Of a DNA stretch of 25,582 nt, positions 15,418 to 22,601 are shown one piece after another. Position 1 is the first letter of the stretch. Each line of letters begins with the position of its first letter. Origin of the DNA: Holosporales bacterium (GTDB lineage Bacteria; Pseudomonadota; Alphaproteobacteria; BNTO01); assembly GCA_031270515.1 (NCBI GenBank), contig JAISXM010000065.1:1-25582 (forward strand), in the 5' to 3' direction. A program made the translations under genes and the position numbers. The notes under the pieces are model-generated. The model was not told the origin of the DNA. It saw nothing but the letters and a program-made list of their open reading frames with translations, and did not search any database.

Positions 15418-15879
15418 TTATCCTATCACTACGGAACCGCCAGCTTTCTCCACCTGGAGTTTGACAGCCTCCGACGCGCGTGACACAACAAAATTAACAG
15501 CAAACGGAACATTTCCACTGGAAATGAGAGAAATCCCTTCGCACCTTTTTGATACAAAACCGTGCTCGATCAAAAAATTCAAATCAACGACCTGCCCTGC
15601 CTGAAGAATGCCCTTTGCAATGACTCCAGCCAGTTTACGAAAATGCAATTCAAAATAATTGCTTCCGCCAGGATTATTGAACCCCCGCTTTGGTAAGCGG
15701 CGATAAATAGGACGCTGTCCCCCTTCAAAACCGTTCAATGATACGCCAGCCCTAGCGGTCTGACCCTTTCCACCACGTCCAGACGTCTTTCCCTTCCCAG
15801 ATCCAATTCCGCGCCCGACCACTTTCCTAGCGTGCCTGGCACCCGGCCTATCGCGAATATCGTTCAACTTAAAAGACAT
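15418..15879 (-). CDS. rplO: 50S ribosomal protein L15
   Basis: The 153-residue product starts MSFKLNDIRDRPGARHARK and contains the Gly-rich rRNA-binding stretch (GRGIGSGKGKTSGRGGKGQ), then GFEGGQRPIYRRLPKRGFNN and a C-terminal globular domain. It precedes secY as in most bacteria. The 156-bp gap to rpmD upstream is unusually long and contains copies of the rpmD 3' end. Confidence 0.97.
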   Translation of the reverse strand: MSFKLNDIRDRPGARHARKVVGRGIGSGKGKTSGRGGKGQTARAGVSLNGFEGGQRPIYRRLPKRGFNNPGGSNYFELHFRKLAGVIAKGILQAGQVVDLNFLIEHGFVSKRCEGISLISSGNVPFAVNFVVSRASEAVKLQVEKAGGSVVIG

Positions 15880-15966
15880 AGTAAACTCTCAAAAAAAACG
15901 GACTTAAAACAACAACAACACCAAAAGAACACAAACAGAAACAAAAGTTTTTACTTTTTCGCGAAA

Positions 15967-16077
15967 CTATTTTACTTGAACAAAATACTAAATCAATTAT
16001 TTTACTCGAACAAAATGCTTCAAACGTTCCACCAACTACTTCACTCGAACCAAATGCTTCAAACGATCCACCAGCTT
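15967..16077 (-). repeat. Tandem copies of the rpmD 3' end, including its stop codon
   Basis: The last 13 codons plus stop region of rpmD (16036-16077) are repeated with a 39-bp period at 15997-16035. The copy stays in the same frame and reads LVERLKHFVRVK-stop, against LVDRLKHLVRVK-stop in the gene. A third, shortened copy at 15967-15996 reads YFVQVK-stop at its end. Confidence 0.85.
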
Positions 16078-16425
16078 CGCAAAAACAGGAATATTAGGAA
16101 CCACCTTACTCTTCCCAAGACGCCCCAGCCCCAAAGCTTGAAGTTGTTTCCGCTGCACTAATGGCTGGCGAATAGAACTCCTATATTGCTCGATATGAAG
16201 ACTACCGTCATCAGTAAGAGGCGAATATTTTGCACGCCGAGCCTCCGCAATCGCGATCAGCGCTTTCTTGGAACGCCGCCTCGCTTTCTTGCGATGCCTC
16301 GTCAACGCGCCCCTAGCAACGGATGCAGCACCAGTATCAACGCCTGCGCCTACTCTCGTGACAGGGTCGCCCCCACCCTCGGCAACAGCCACACTCTCAG
16401 ATACATCACTTACTTGATCAACCAT
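16036..16425 (-). CDS. rpmD: 50S ribosomal protein L30 with a long N-terminal extension
   Basis: Residues 76-129 form the L30 domain (IEQYRSSIRQPLVQRKQL, LGLGRLGKSKVVPNIP, KLVDRLKHLVRVK), normally the whole ~60-residue protein. Residues 1-75 are extra: an acidic/Gly/Ala-rich start and a strongly basic cluster (RHRKKARRRSKK, 43-54). The start at ATG 16425 is supported by GGGAG at 6 bases and its 15-bp distance from the rpsE stop, and I see no better internal start. L30 binds 23S rRNA; the basic extension could add rRNA contacts, which is inference. The position between rpsE and rplO confirms identity. Confidence 0.92.
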   Translation of the reverse strand: MVDQVSDVSESVAVAEGGGDPVTRVGAGVDTGAASVARGALTRHRKKARRRSKKALIAIAEARRAKYSPLTDDGSLHIEQYRSSIRQPLVQRKQLQALGLGRLGKSKVVPNIPVFAKLVDRLKHLVRVK

Positions 16426-16440
16426 ATAGATCTCCCGTCA

Positions 16441-17160
16441 CTATGCATTAACAATAGAGGCATCAACAGCGCTATCCGCTTGCGATTTTTTACGACCCAA
16501 CACAAGATCTCTACGATCAATGACATCATTCACCTTGAGCCCAAGTCGAGCCGCGATACTGCGAGGCGACGCAATCGTCGTCAACGCCGCAAACGTAGCA
16601 CGCACAACGTTATGATAATTGGAACTGCCCAACGACTTCGCAACAACATCCTGAACGCCAAGCGCCTCAAATATTGCGCGCATAGGACCACCGGCAATAA
16701 CCCCTGTTCCAACAACCGCACTGCGTACCAACACACTACCCGCGCCCACGGACACACATACATCGTGATGCAGAGTCCGCCCCTCACGCAGAGGAACGCG
16801 CACCATATCGCGCTTAGCCTGGGTGACCGCCTTTTTCACAGCGTCCGGCACTTCACGCGCCTTCCCCGTGCCATAGCCAACACGCCCTTTCCCATCACCA
16901 ACAACGACAAGCGCAGAAAAACGAAGAGTCTTTCCGCCCTTAACGACTTTAGTCACACGGCGCACACTGATCAATTTCTCTATAAATTGCTGCTCGTCTT
17001 TCGACTTCCCGTGATCCGACGACCTGTTATGATCCGATGACCTGCCATGATCTGACGATTTGCCATGATCCGACGATTTATTGTGATCCGACGATTTGTT
17101 TTGATCTGATGTTCTGCTGCGATCTGACGATTTGTTGCGATCTGATGTATTCTTGTCCAT
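16441..17160 (-). CDS. rpsE: 30S ribosomal protein S5 with repetitive N-terminal tail
   Basis: The 239-residue product has the S5 N-terminal double-stranded RNA-binding domain (LISVRRVTKVVKGGKTLRF, GDGKGRVGYGTGKAREVP) and the C-terminal domain (GPMRAIFEALGVQDVVAKSLGSSN). S5 lies at the mRNA entry and contributes to decoding accuracy. Residues 5-52 are eight hexapeptide repeats of the type SSDHNK or SSDHGK, absent from normal S5, where the conserved part begins almost at once. The ATG at 17160 has AAGG about eight bases upstream and there is no other start before the conserved domain, so the tail should be translated. Confidence 0.95.
   Translation of the reverse strand: MDKNTSDRNKSSDRSRTSDQNKSSDHNKSSDHGKSSDHGRSSDHNRSSDHGKSKDEQQFIEKLISVRRVTKVVKGGKTLRFSALVVVGDGKGRVGYGTGKAREVPDAVKKAVTQAKRDMVRVPLREGRTLHHDVCVSVGAGSVLVRSAVVGTGVIAGGPMRAIFEALGVQDVVAKSLGSSNYHNVVRATFAALTTIASPRSIAARLGLKVNDVIDRRDLVLGRKKSQADSAVDASIVNA
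17005..17148 (-). repeat. Eight in-frame copies of an 18-bp unit inside rpsE
   Basis: The unit (around tgatccgacgatttgcca on the plus strand) is repeated eight times with point changes and encodes (S/T)SD(H/R/Q)(N/G/S)(K/R). Copies near the middle are most alike, and those nearest the start are most diverged. All differences keep the frame. Confidence 0.9.
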
Positions 17161-17169
17161 AAAACAACC

Positions 17170-17529
17170 TTAAAAAACTAACCCGTGTTCACGTGCACTA
17201 TCAGCTAAAGCCTTTATGCGCCCATGGTACAAAAAACCCGAACGGTCAAACACCACCTCAGTGATGCTCAACGCCTTTGCTTTATCCGCAATAAGCGCGC
17301 CAACAAATGTCGCCGCGTTCTTGTTTCCGCCATTCTTGATGTCGCTGACGGCTTTGCCCACCGTAGACGCCGCAACTAACGTTCTTGCATTAGCATCATC
17401 AATTATCTGCGCATATATATGACGCCCAGTACGATGAACACACAAACGATAACGATTGCGAATCACACGACGAATCGCGGTCCGCTGCCGGCGCTTTCTG
17501 CGCAAACGCAATTCAGAAGATGATAACAT
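17170..17529 (-). CDS. rplR: 50S ribosomal protein L18
   Basis: The 119-residue product has RRVIRNRYRLCVHRTGRHIYAQ near its start, NARTLVAAST and the C-terminal DRSGFLYHGRIKALADSAREHGL, all typical of L18, which binds 5S rRNA in the central protuberance. The ATG lies one base after the rplF stop, so translation is probably coupled. Nine bases separate it from rpsE. Confidence 0.97.
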   Translation of the reverse strand: MLSSSELRLRRKRRQRTAIRRVIRNRYRLCVHRTGRHIYAQIIDDANARTLVAASTVGKAVSDIKNGGNKNAATFVGALIADKAKALSITEVVFDRSGFLYHGRIKALADSAREHGLVF

Positions 17530-17530
17530 A

Positions 17531-18064
17531 TTACTTCTTCTTACCCTCTTTCCTAACTATAAACTCTCCAGCGCGAATCACGCCTTTTCCCTTATACGGC
17601 TCAGGGGGTCTATATGACCGCAACAATGCCGCAATTGCCCCAACCTTCTGCTTTGAATTCGCCGTTATGGATACTTGAGTCGGCTTATCACAACGAATAC
17701 TGACCCCAGCAGGAATCTCATAAACCACGTCGTGACTGTACCCTAGCTGCATGGTTAGCGTACTCCCTGCAACAGCAGCTTTATATCCAACCCCAACAAG
17801 ATCCAAATTAACAGTAAAGCCATCAGACACCCCTTTCACGATATCCGACAACGTCCTCTGCACAGTTCCCCACATAGCCCGAGCAAAACGCGTAGAATCT
17901 TTCGGCGTAACATGAAGATCGGTGCCTTCCATGACAACGCTAATACAATCAGGCACAGTGCATGACCCCTCGCCTAGCCGGCCCTTGAAGCTAAATAAAT
18001 TCCCATCTCGCGTCATTGTTACCGAAGCAGGAACTGTTACTGGGCGTTTACCTATTCTAGACAT
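17531..18064 (-). CDS. rplF: 50S ribosomal protein L6
   Basis: The 177-residue product begins MSRIGKRPVTVPASVTM and contains the paired L6 folds, LVGVGYKA, LGYSHDV and the C-terminal PPEPYKGKGVIRAGEFIVRKEGKKK signature. It lies near the factor-binding site of the large subunit. GGGAA precedes the ATG. Confidence 0.97.
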   Translation of the reverse strand: MSRIGKRPVTVPASVTMTRDGNLFSFKGRLGEGSCTVPDCISVVMEGTDLHVTPKDSTRFARAMWGTVQRTLSDIVKGVSDGFTVNLDLVGVGYKAAVAGSTLTMQLGYSHDVVYEIPAGVSIRCDKPTQVSITANSKQKVGAIAALLRSYRPPEPYKGKGVIRAGEFIVRKEGKKK

Positions 18065-18078
18065 AGCAATTCCCTAAA

Positions 18079-18477
18079 CTAAAAGACAGAACACAACACT
18101 TCTCCGCCCGCCAACAATTCTCGAGCGCGGGCGTCGGAAATGACACCTTTAGAAGTAGATAAAATATTTATACCCAAACCATTCCGTACTGGAGCCAACT
18201 TCTTCACAGACGAATATATGCGGCGACCAGGCTTGGACACGCGCTTAATCATTTGGATGGCGCCCTTCCCTGCTATGTATTTCAGAGCGACGTTCAGCAC
18301 GCTGCGCCCAGACGCTTCTGTTTCAACAACATAGCTGCTCAGATAACCTTCCTCGACCAGCACCTTAAGAACAGCTTCACGCTCACGAGAATGAGGCACG
18401 AGCACGTTCTTTTTACGAGCCTTCTGGCCGTTACGAATTCTCGTCAACAAATCACCAACTGGATCAGTAATCAACAT
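18079..18477 (-). CDS. rpsH: 30S ribosomal protein S8
   Basis: I place the start at ATG 18477 (MLITDPVGDLLTRIRNG), preceded by AAGGTG; this gives 132 residues, the usual length. A longer frame from TTG 18498 adds seven residues that do not belong to the family. The C-terminus has RRIYSSVKKLAPVRNGLGINILSTSKGVISDARARE, the S8 signature. S8 binds helix 21 of 16S rRNA and often regulates this operon by binding its mRNA; I did not identify such a site. Confidence 0.97.
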   Translation of the reverse strand: MLITDPVGDLLTRIRNGQKARKKNVLVPHSREREAVLKVLVEEGYLSSYVVETEASGRSVLNVALKYIAGKGAIQMIKRVSKPGRRIYSSVKKLAPVRNGLGINILSTSKGVISDARARELLAGGEVLCSVF

Positions 18478-18491
18478 AAAGCACCTTACTC

Positions 18492-18797
18492 CTACCAACT
18501 CGCCTTAGTCACGCCAGGCAACAACCCAGCCGACGCATATTCCCGCAGAGAGATACGCGACATGCGAAACTTTCTATAAAACCCACGAGGACGCCCTGTC
18601 AACTCGCAACGATTCCTATATCTCACACGAGAGGAGTTGCGCGGCATCTCTGCTAACTTTAACACAGCGGCCATACGATCTTCGAAATTGGTCGACTTGT
18701 TATGTACTACCGCATTCAGTGCAGCCCGACTCTTCGCCTTAGACGCAATCAAACGCTGACGGCGCTTATTATTTTCAATGGAACTTAACCTCGCCAT
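18492..18797 (-). CDS. rpsN: 30S ribosomal protein S14, zinc-independent form
   Basis: The 101-residue product has NRCELTGRPRGFYRKFRMSR near its C-terminus. It lacks the two CxxC pairs of the short zinc-binding form, so it is the long form. It ends GLLPGVTKASW, as is usual. GAGG precedes the ATG. It lies 10 bases after rplE. Confidence 0.97.
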   Translation of the reverse strand: MARLSSIENNKRRQRLIASKAKSRAALNAVVHNKSTNFEDRMAAVLKLAEMPRNSSRVRYRNRCELTGRPRGFYRKFRMSRISLREYASAGLLPGVTKASW

Positions 18798-18807
18798 ACG
18801 ACCTCGA

Positions 18808-19350
18808 TCAACGAACTATAGGCAAATTAATTGCCTTCAACAAAGCTAATGCACTTTTGTCATTAGTAGCACTAGTACAAATTGTAACATCTAAACCACG
18901 AATTTTGTCAATTCTGTCATAATTTATTTCTGGGAAGATTATTTGCTCCTTAATTCCCAGCGAATAATTCCCATGACCATCTAAACTCTTAGACAAAAAG
19001 CCATGAAAATCTCGAACTCGGGGGAGCGCTATATTAATCAAACGATCCAAAAATTCAAACATCCGTTCGCGCCGCAGCGTAACGCGCGCGCCAATCGGCA
19101 TGCCGACACGAATCTTGTACGTAGCAATAGACTTCTTCGCGCGAGTGGGAACCGCCCGTTGCCCTGCTATGAGGGACAACTCTTCCAACGCAACATTCAG
19201 CACTTTGCTGTCCTGAGCAGCGTCTCCCACGCCCATGTTTAACACGACCTTCGTGATAGTCGGAACCTCAAACGGATTCGACACGCCCAGCTCTTTCGCT
19301 AATGCAGGACGAATCTCCGACTGATAGCGATCTTTTAAACCATTTTTCAT
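18808..19350 (-). CDS. rplE: 50S ribosomal protein L5
   Basis: The start is set at ATG 19350 because GGAAGGT precedes it at good spacing, giving 180 residues that begin MKNGLKDRYQSEIRPAL; upstream in-frame starts lack binding sites. Marks are TKVVLNMGVGDA, RAKKSIATYKIRVGMPIGARVTLR and the C-terminal TICTSATNDKSALALL. L5 binds 5S rRNA and contacts the P-site tRNA. The 192-bp spacer before it (19351-19542) is A/T-rich and shows no gene or clear structure. Confidence 0.95.
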   Translation of the reverse strand: MKNGLKDRYQSEIRPALAKELGVSNPFEVPTITKVVLNMGVGDAAQDSKVLNVALEELSLIAGQRAVPTRAKKSIATYKIRVGMPIGARVTLRRERMFEFLDRLINIALPRVRDFHGFLSKSLDGHGNYSLGIKEQIIFPEINYDRIDKIRGLDVTICTSATNDKSALALLKAINLPIVR

Positions 19351-19542
19351 TTCAGTACCTTCCATATTTGACGTAACAGCGTCAAAATCAGATAACCATT
19401 TCAACAATTATAACAAAAAAACTTAAACCAATTCTTTCAATAAAAACGACGAGAATGTTTGCCTTTATCAGAATATTGCTTCAGAACAAATACTAAAGCC
19501 ATAATTTCTAAATATTAGAACAACAACTCCTACTATTCCGCA

Positions 19543-19881
19543 TCACCGAACCGACACAACCTCTTTCCCTGTCTTTTTGAAAAAACGAACCTTCTCCCCG
19601 TCCTCATTAAACCTATATCCAATCCGCGAAGGAGGATCCACGGCGTCGTTGACATCCACAACAGCAACATTCGATATATGAATCAGCTTATTAACCGTAT
19701 ACGTCCCCTCCGGATGTTGCGCACTTGGTCGAATGTGCCGCGTCATTTCGTGAACGCCCGAAACCTCGACACGCGCCGAATCCAAATGAACACGCACAAC
19801 TACTCCACGCGTTCTCTTAGCTTTGCCGACCACGATTTGAACGACATCCCCCTTTTTTACTTTAAATTTCGGTTGTGTCAT
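19543..19881 (-). CDS. rplX: 50S ribosomal protein L24
   Basis: The start ATG 19881 shares its A with the rplN TAA stop in minus-strand TAATG, and AGAGGTG lies just upstream, giving 112 residues. A longer frame from 19926 runs inside rplN and is rejected. The KOW motif KFKVKKGDVVQIVVGKAKRTRG is near the start, followed by DPPSRIGYRFNEDGEKVRFFKKTG. L24 is an assembly initiator at the exit tunnel. Confidence 0.96.
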   Translation of the reverse strand: MTQPKFKVKKGDVVQIVVGKAKRTRGVVVRVHLDSARVEVSGVHEMTRHIRPSAQHPEGTYTVNKLIHISNVAVVDVNDAVDPPSRIGYRFNEDGEKVRFFKKTGKEVVSVR

Positions 19882-20249
19882 TACAGCACCTCTGGAGCCA
19901 AAGAAATAATCTTCATCTGCCCACATGCACGCAACTCGCGAGTCACAGGGCCAAAAATACGCGTCCCAATCGGTTCATTCTGCTTGGACAATAACACCGC
20001 AGCATTTGAATCAAAAGAAATGAACGAACCATCCGGGCGGCGAATCGCCTGTTTAGTGCGCACGATAACCGCCTTTAGCACCTCCCCAGCCTTCACTTTC
20101 CCTTGCGGAATTGCCTTCTTCACAGAAACCACAATAACATCACCGACGGAGGCATACCTGCGCTTAGATCCCCCAAGGACCTTTATGCACATGACATCCT
20201 TGGCGCCTGAGTTATCCGCAACCGATAAACGAGTTTGAACCTGAATCAT
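19881..20249 (-). CDS. rplN: 50S ribosomal protein L14
   Basis: The ATG at 20249 overlaps the rpsQ stop in ATGA, giving the standard 122 residues. It starts MIQVQTRLSVADNSGAKDVM and ends FGPVTRELRACGQMKIISLAPEVL, diagnostic for L14. L14 contacts the small subunit and initiation-factor or silencing-factor sites. It lies in the usual rpsQ–rplN–rplX order. Confidence 0.97.
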   Translation of the reverse strand: MIQVQTRLSVADNSGAKDVMCIKVLGGSKRRYASVGDVIVVSVKKAIPQGKVKAGEVLKAVIVRTKQAIRRPDGSFISFDSNAAVLLSKQNEPIGTRIFGPVTRELRACGQMKIISLAPEVL

Positions 20250-20497
20250 ACGGACTCCATAATATCTTCTTTTGGAATAACAACCCACTTTTTCAGTTTA
20301 GAAATAGGACGGGATTCCAATATGCGAACAACATCACCTACTTGATACGCGTTGTCTTCATCATGAACGTGATACCGCTCGTGGTGTCGGATTCGCTTCC
20401 CATACAAAGGATGCAGCACATTGCGCTCCACACGAACCACTATAGTTTTATCGCACTTATTACTCACAACTGTGCCACTCAATATTCTCCTAGGCAT
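20246..20497 (-). CDS. rpsQ: 30S ribosomal protein S17
   Basis: The 83-residue OB-fold product starts MPRRILSGTVVSNKCDKTIVV and has YGKRIRHHERYHVHDEDN and GDVVRILESRPISKLKKW, which are typical. Its start overlaps the end of rpmC by 8 bases and its stop overlaps rplN by 4, so three genes in a row are translationally linked. Confidence 0.97.
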   Translation of the reverse strand: MPRRILSGTVVSNKCDKTIVVRVERNVLHPLYGKRIRHHERYHVHDEDNAYQVGDVVRILESRPISKLKKWVVIPKEDIMESV

Positions 20498-20693
20498 ATT
20501 TTTTTCCCAATTTTATCTGTTGCAAACGAGTCATGACCTTCGCTATGTCACGACGAACTTCCCTGATGCGGCTCAACTTGACATCTTGCCCAGTTTTAAT
20601 CTGGATGCGCAGGTTTAACTGTTCCTTTCTTCGCTCTTCAATAATCGTGTACAGTTCAGAAGTACTTTTATTTTTCAACTCTTCAAATGACAT
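20490..20693 (-). CDS. rpmC: 50S ribosomal protein L29
   Basis: The 67-residue helical product contains SFEELKNKSTSEL and the C-terminal IREVRRDIAKVMTRLQQ. GGAGA lies about six bases before the ATG. L29 sits beside the tunnel exit, where trigger factor and the signal recognition particle dock. It follows rplP by 11 bases. Confidence 0.96.
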   Translation of the reverse strand: MSFEELKNKSTSELYTIIEERRKEQLNLRIQIKTGQDVKLSRIREVRRDIAKVMTRLQQIKLGKKYA

Positions 20694-20704
20694 ATGTATC
20701 TCCG

Positions 20705-21118
20705 TTATATACCGATTCGCGTCACAAATTTCGTATCGACGGGCAATTTCTCGCTAGCCAAATTAAACGCCTCTCTCGCAATTTCTTCAGATACGCCATT
20801 TAACTCGAACAAAACCCGCCCTGGCTTCACTCTGCACGCCCAAAACTCCGGAGAGCCCTTTCCGCTTCCCATGCGTACTTCAGCAGGCTTTTTGGACACA
20901 GGCAAATCCGGAAATATACGGATCCACAATTTACCCGACCGTCTCATATGACGCGTGATAGCGCGCCGAGCCGCCTCAATCTGACGCGAAGTAATGCGAG
21001 CCGGATCAAGTGACTTCAACCCAAACGTACCAAACGCCACAGTCGTACCAGAGCGAGCATTTCCATGAATACGCCCTTTAAACGCTTTTCTAAATTTTGT
21101 TTTCTTCGGAGACAACAT
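20705..21118 (-). CDS. rplP: 50S ribosomal protein L16
   Basis: The 137-residue product begins MLSPKKTKFRKAFKGR and contains GTFGLKSLDPARITSRQIEA, RRSGKLWIRIFPD and RMGSGKGSPEFW, the L16 signature. It contacts 5S and 23S rRNA near the A-site tRNA elbow. AGGTG precedes the ATG. Confidence 0.97.
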   Translation of the reverse strand: MLSPKKTKFRKAFKGRIHGNARSGTTVAFGTFGLKSLDPARITSRQIEAARRAITRHMRRSGKLWIRIFPDLPVSKKPAEVRMGSGKGSPEFWACRVKPGRVLFELNGVSEEIAREAFNLASEKLPVDTKFVTRIGI

Positions 21119-21135
21119 TGATACACCTACACGAT

Positions 21136-21816
21136 TTACGACTGTGACCCAGTCGACCTAGACGGACGCGACTCGCGCTCTTCTGGCCCATATCCCTTGC
21201 GATCCCCTTTATAAATCCACACTTTCACTCCACAAGTTCCGTACGTGGTTTTTGCAACCCCTAAACCGAACTCTACATTAGAGCGCAATGTATGCAAAGG
21301 AACGCGACCTTCTCTCGACCACTCCATACGAGCAATCTCAGCACCGCCCAAACGTCCAGCACAATTAACCCTGATCCCAAGAGCCCCCATGCGCATAGCC
21401 GACTGCACGGCGCGCTTCATGGCCCGTCGAAAAGAAACACGTCGCTCAATCTGCTGAGCAATTCCGTCCGCGACCAACTTCGCATCGATTTCGGGCTTCC
21501 TAACTTCGACTATATTAATAGAAACCTCAGCCTCCGTCATCTTAACCAGATGAGTCTTCAGCTTCTCAATATCGGCACCTTTCTTCCCGATTAATACCCC
21601 CGGACGAGACGCATGTATGTACAGCAGGACTTTTTTATCCAGCCGCTCAACAATAACTCTAGAGATTCCAGCCTGTGCTAACGATTCGTAAATATACTTT
21701 CTGATCTCAATATCTTGATGCAAAAACTTCGCGTAATCACGCTCACTTATCCAGCAAGAGTCCCAAGACCTATTTATACCCAAACGCATCCCCGCAGGGT
21801 TAACCTTTTGCCCCAT
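21136..21816 (-). CDS. rpsC: 30S ribosomal protein S3
   Basis: The start is ATG 21816 (MGQKVNPAGMRLGINRSW), preceded by GAGAG; a TTG eight codons upstream lies inside a tandem duplication and is rejected. The product is 226 residues, with the KH domain (VLIGKKGADIEKLK) and the C-terminal domain (GRLGGAEIARMEW, TYGTCGVKVWIYKGD). S3 forms part of the mRNA entry site. The C-terminal tail is short and Ser/Arg-rich. Confidence 0.97.
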   Translation of the reverse strand: MGQKVNPAGMRLGINRSWDSCWISERDYAKFLHQDIEIRKYIYESLAQAGISRVIVERLDKKVLLYIHASRPGVLIGKKGADIEKLKTHLVKMTEAEVSINIVEVRKPEIDAKLVADGIAQQIERRVSFRRAMKRAVQSAMRMGALGIRVNCAGRLGGAEIARMEWSREGRVPLHTLRSNVEFGLGVAKTTYGTCGVKVWIYKGDRKGYGPEERESRPSRSTGSQS

Positions 21817-21828
21817 AATTTTCTCTCT

Positions 21829-21874
21829 CTTTAACTGCAATCCTTAGATGGATTTAACTGTAATCCTTAGATGG
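21829..21874 (-). repeat. 23-bp tandem duplication across the end of rplV
   Basis: The blocks 21852-21874 and 21829-21851 are adjacent and differ at two positions. The first lies within the last codons of rplV. The second supplies the rplV stop (TAA of TCTAAGG) and runs into the rpsC leader. As 23 is not a multiple of three, the duplication changed the reading of the gene end. Confidence 0.9.
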
Positions 21875-22185
21875 CTAAACGGTTTACGAATCCTGCCCGC
21901 GCGACCTTTGGCCCTAGCTCTAACTCGCCTTAAACGCATCCCATTGTTAACGAACGCCTCTGCTACTACTAATTCCCCGGACTCAACAGAATAACCATAC
22001 TCCGCATTCGCCACAGCAGAATTCAAGGTTTTCAACACCTCATGAGCAACGCGCTTCTGGCAAACGGCAAGATATCCTCTCGCTTTTTGAACAGACATTC
22101 CGCGAATAGCAGCTGCAACCAAATTTAGCTTCTGAGCACTAACACGAATATTTTTAAGTTCGGCATATGTCAAATAATCAGCCAT
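21844..22185 (-). CDS. rplV: 50S ribosomal protein L22
   Basis: The 113-residue product has the L22 marks RVSAQKLNLVAAAIRGM and the long hairpin region RRVRARAKGRAGRIRKPFSHLRITV that lines the exit tunnel. The gene is three bases after rpsS. The last residues KSI and the stop fall in the 23-bp duplication, so the native C-terminus may once have been different. Confidence 0.96.
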   Translation of the reverse strand: MADYLTYAELKNIRVSAQKLNLVAAAIRGMSVQKARGYLAVCQKRVAHEVLKTLNSAVANAEYGYSVESGELVVAEAFVNNGMRLRRVRARAKGRAGRIRKPFSHLRITVKSI

Positions 22186-22188
22186 AAA

Positions 22189-22467
22189 CTATCCTTTCTT
22201 ACTCTTCTTATCAGCTCCGTGACCATAATACGTGCGAGTCGGAGCAAATTCCCCCAACTTACACCCCACCATATTCTCAGTCACAAACACCGGAATAAAT
22301 TTGTGCCCATTATGAACGCCAAACGTGACCCCGACAAACTGAGGAATAATAGTAGAACGCCGCGACCAAGTTTTTATGACATCCTTGCGCCCTGACGCTT
22401 GTACGGCCTCAACTTTTTTTAGCAAATACCCATCAAAAAATGGACCTTTCCACACAGACCTTGCCAC
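22189..22467 (-). CDS. rpsS: 30S ribosomal protein S19
   Basis: The 92-residue product begins MARSVWKGPFFDGYLLKK and contains IKTWSRRSTIIPQFVG, FGVHNGHKFIPVFVTENMVG and LGEFAPTRTYYGHGADKKSKKG, all diagnostic for S19 in the head of the small subunit. Translation starts at GTG 22465-22467, preceded by GGAGG at 7 bases. Confidence 0.97.
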   Translation of the reverse strand: MARSVWKGPFFDGYLLKKVEAVQASGRKDVIKTWSRRSTIIPQFVGVTFGVHNGHKFIPVFVTENMVGCKLGEFAPTRTYYGHGADKKSKKG

Positions 22468-22522
22468 GAGACGACCTCCAACAAACCAAATAACAATTTT
22501 TTACAACGAACCAAAACCACAG

Positions 22523-22594
22523 CCCTAATAACGACCCCAAACGCAACCCTAATAACGACCCTAAACACAACCCTAATAACGACCCTAATAATAA
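22523..22594. repeat. Three tandem copies of a 24-bp unit in the rplB–rpsS spacer
   Basis: Units at 22523-22546, 22547-22570 and 22571-22594 share ccctaataacgaccc and differ slightly at their ends. They fill most of the 134-bp spacer and create a spurious Leu/Gly-rich reading frame on the minus strand. Confidence 0.9.
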
Positions 22595-22601
22595 TGTTAA
22601 A

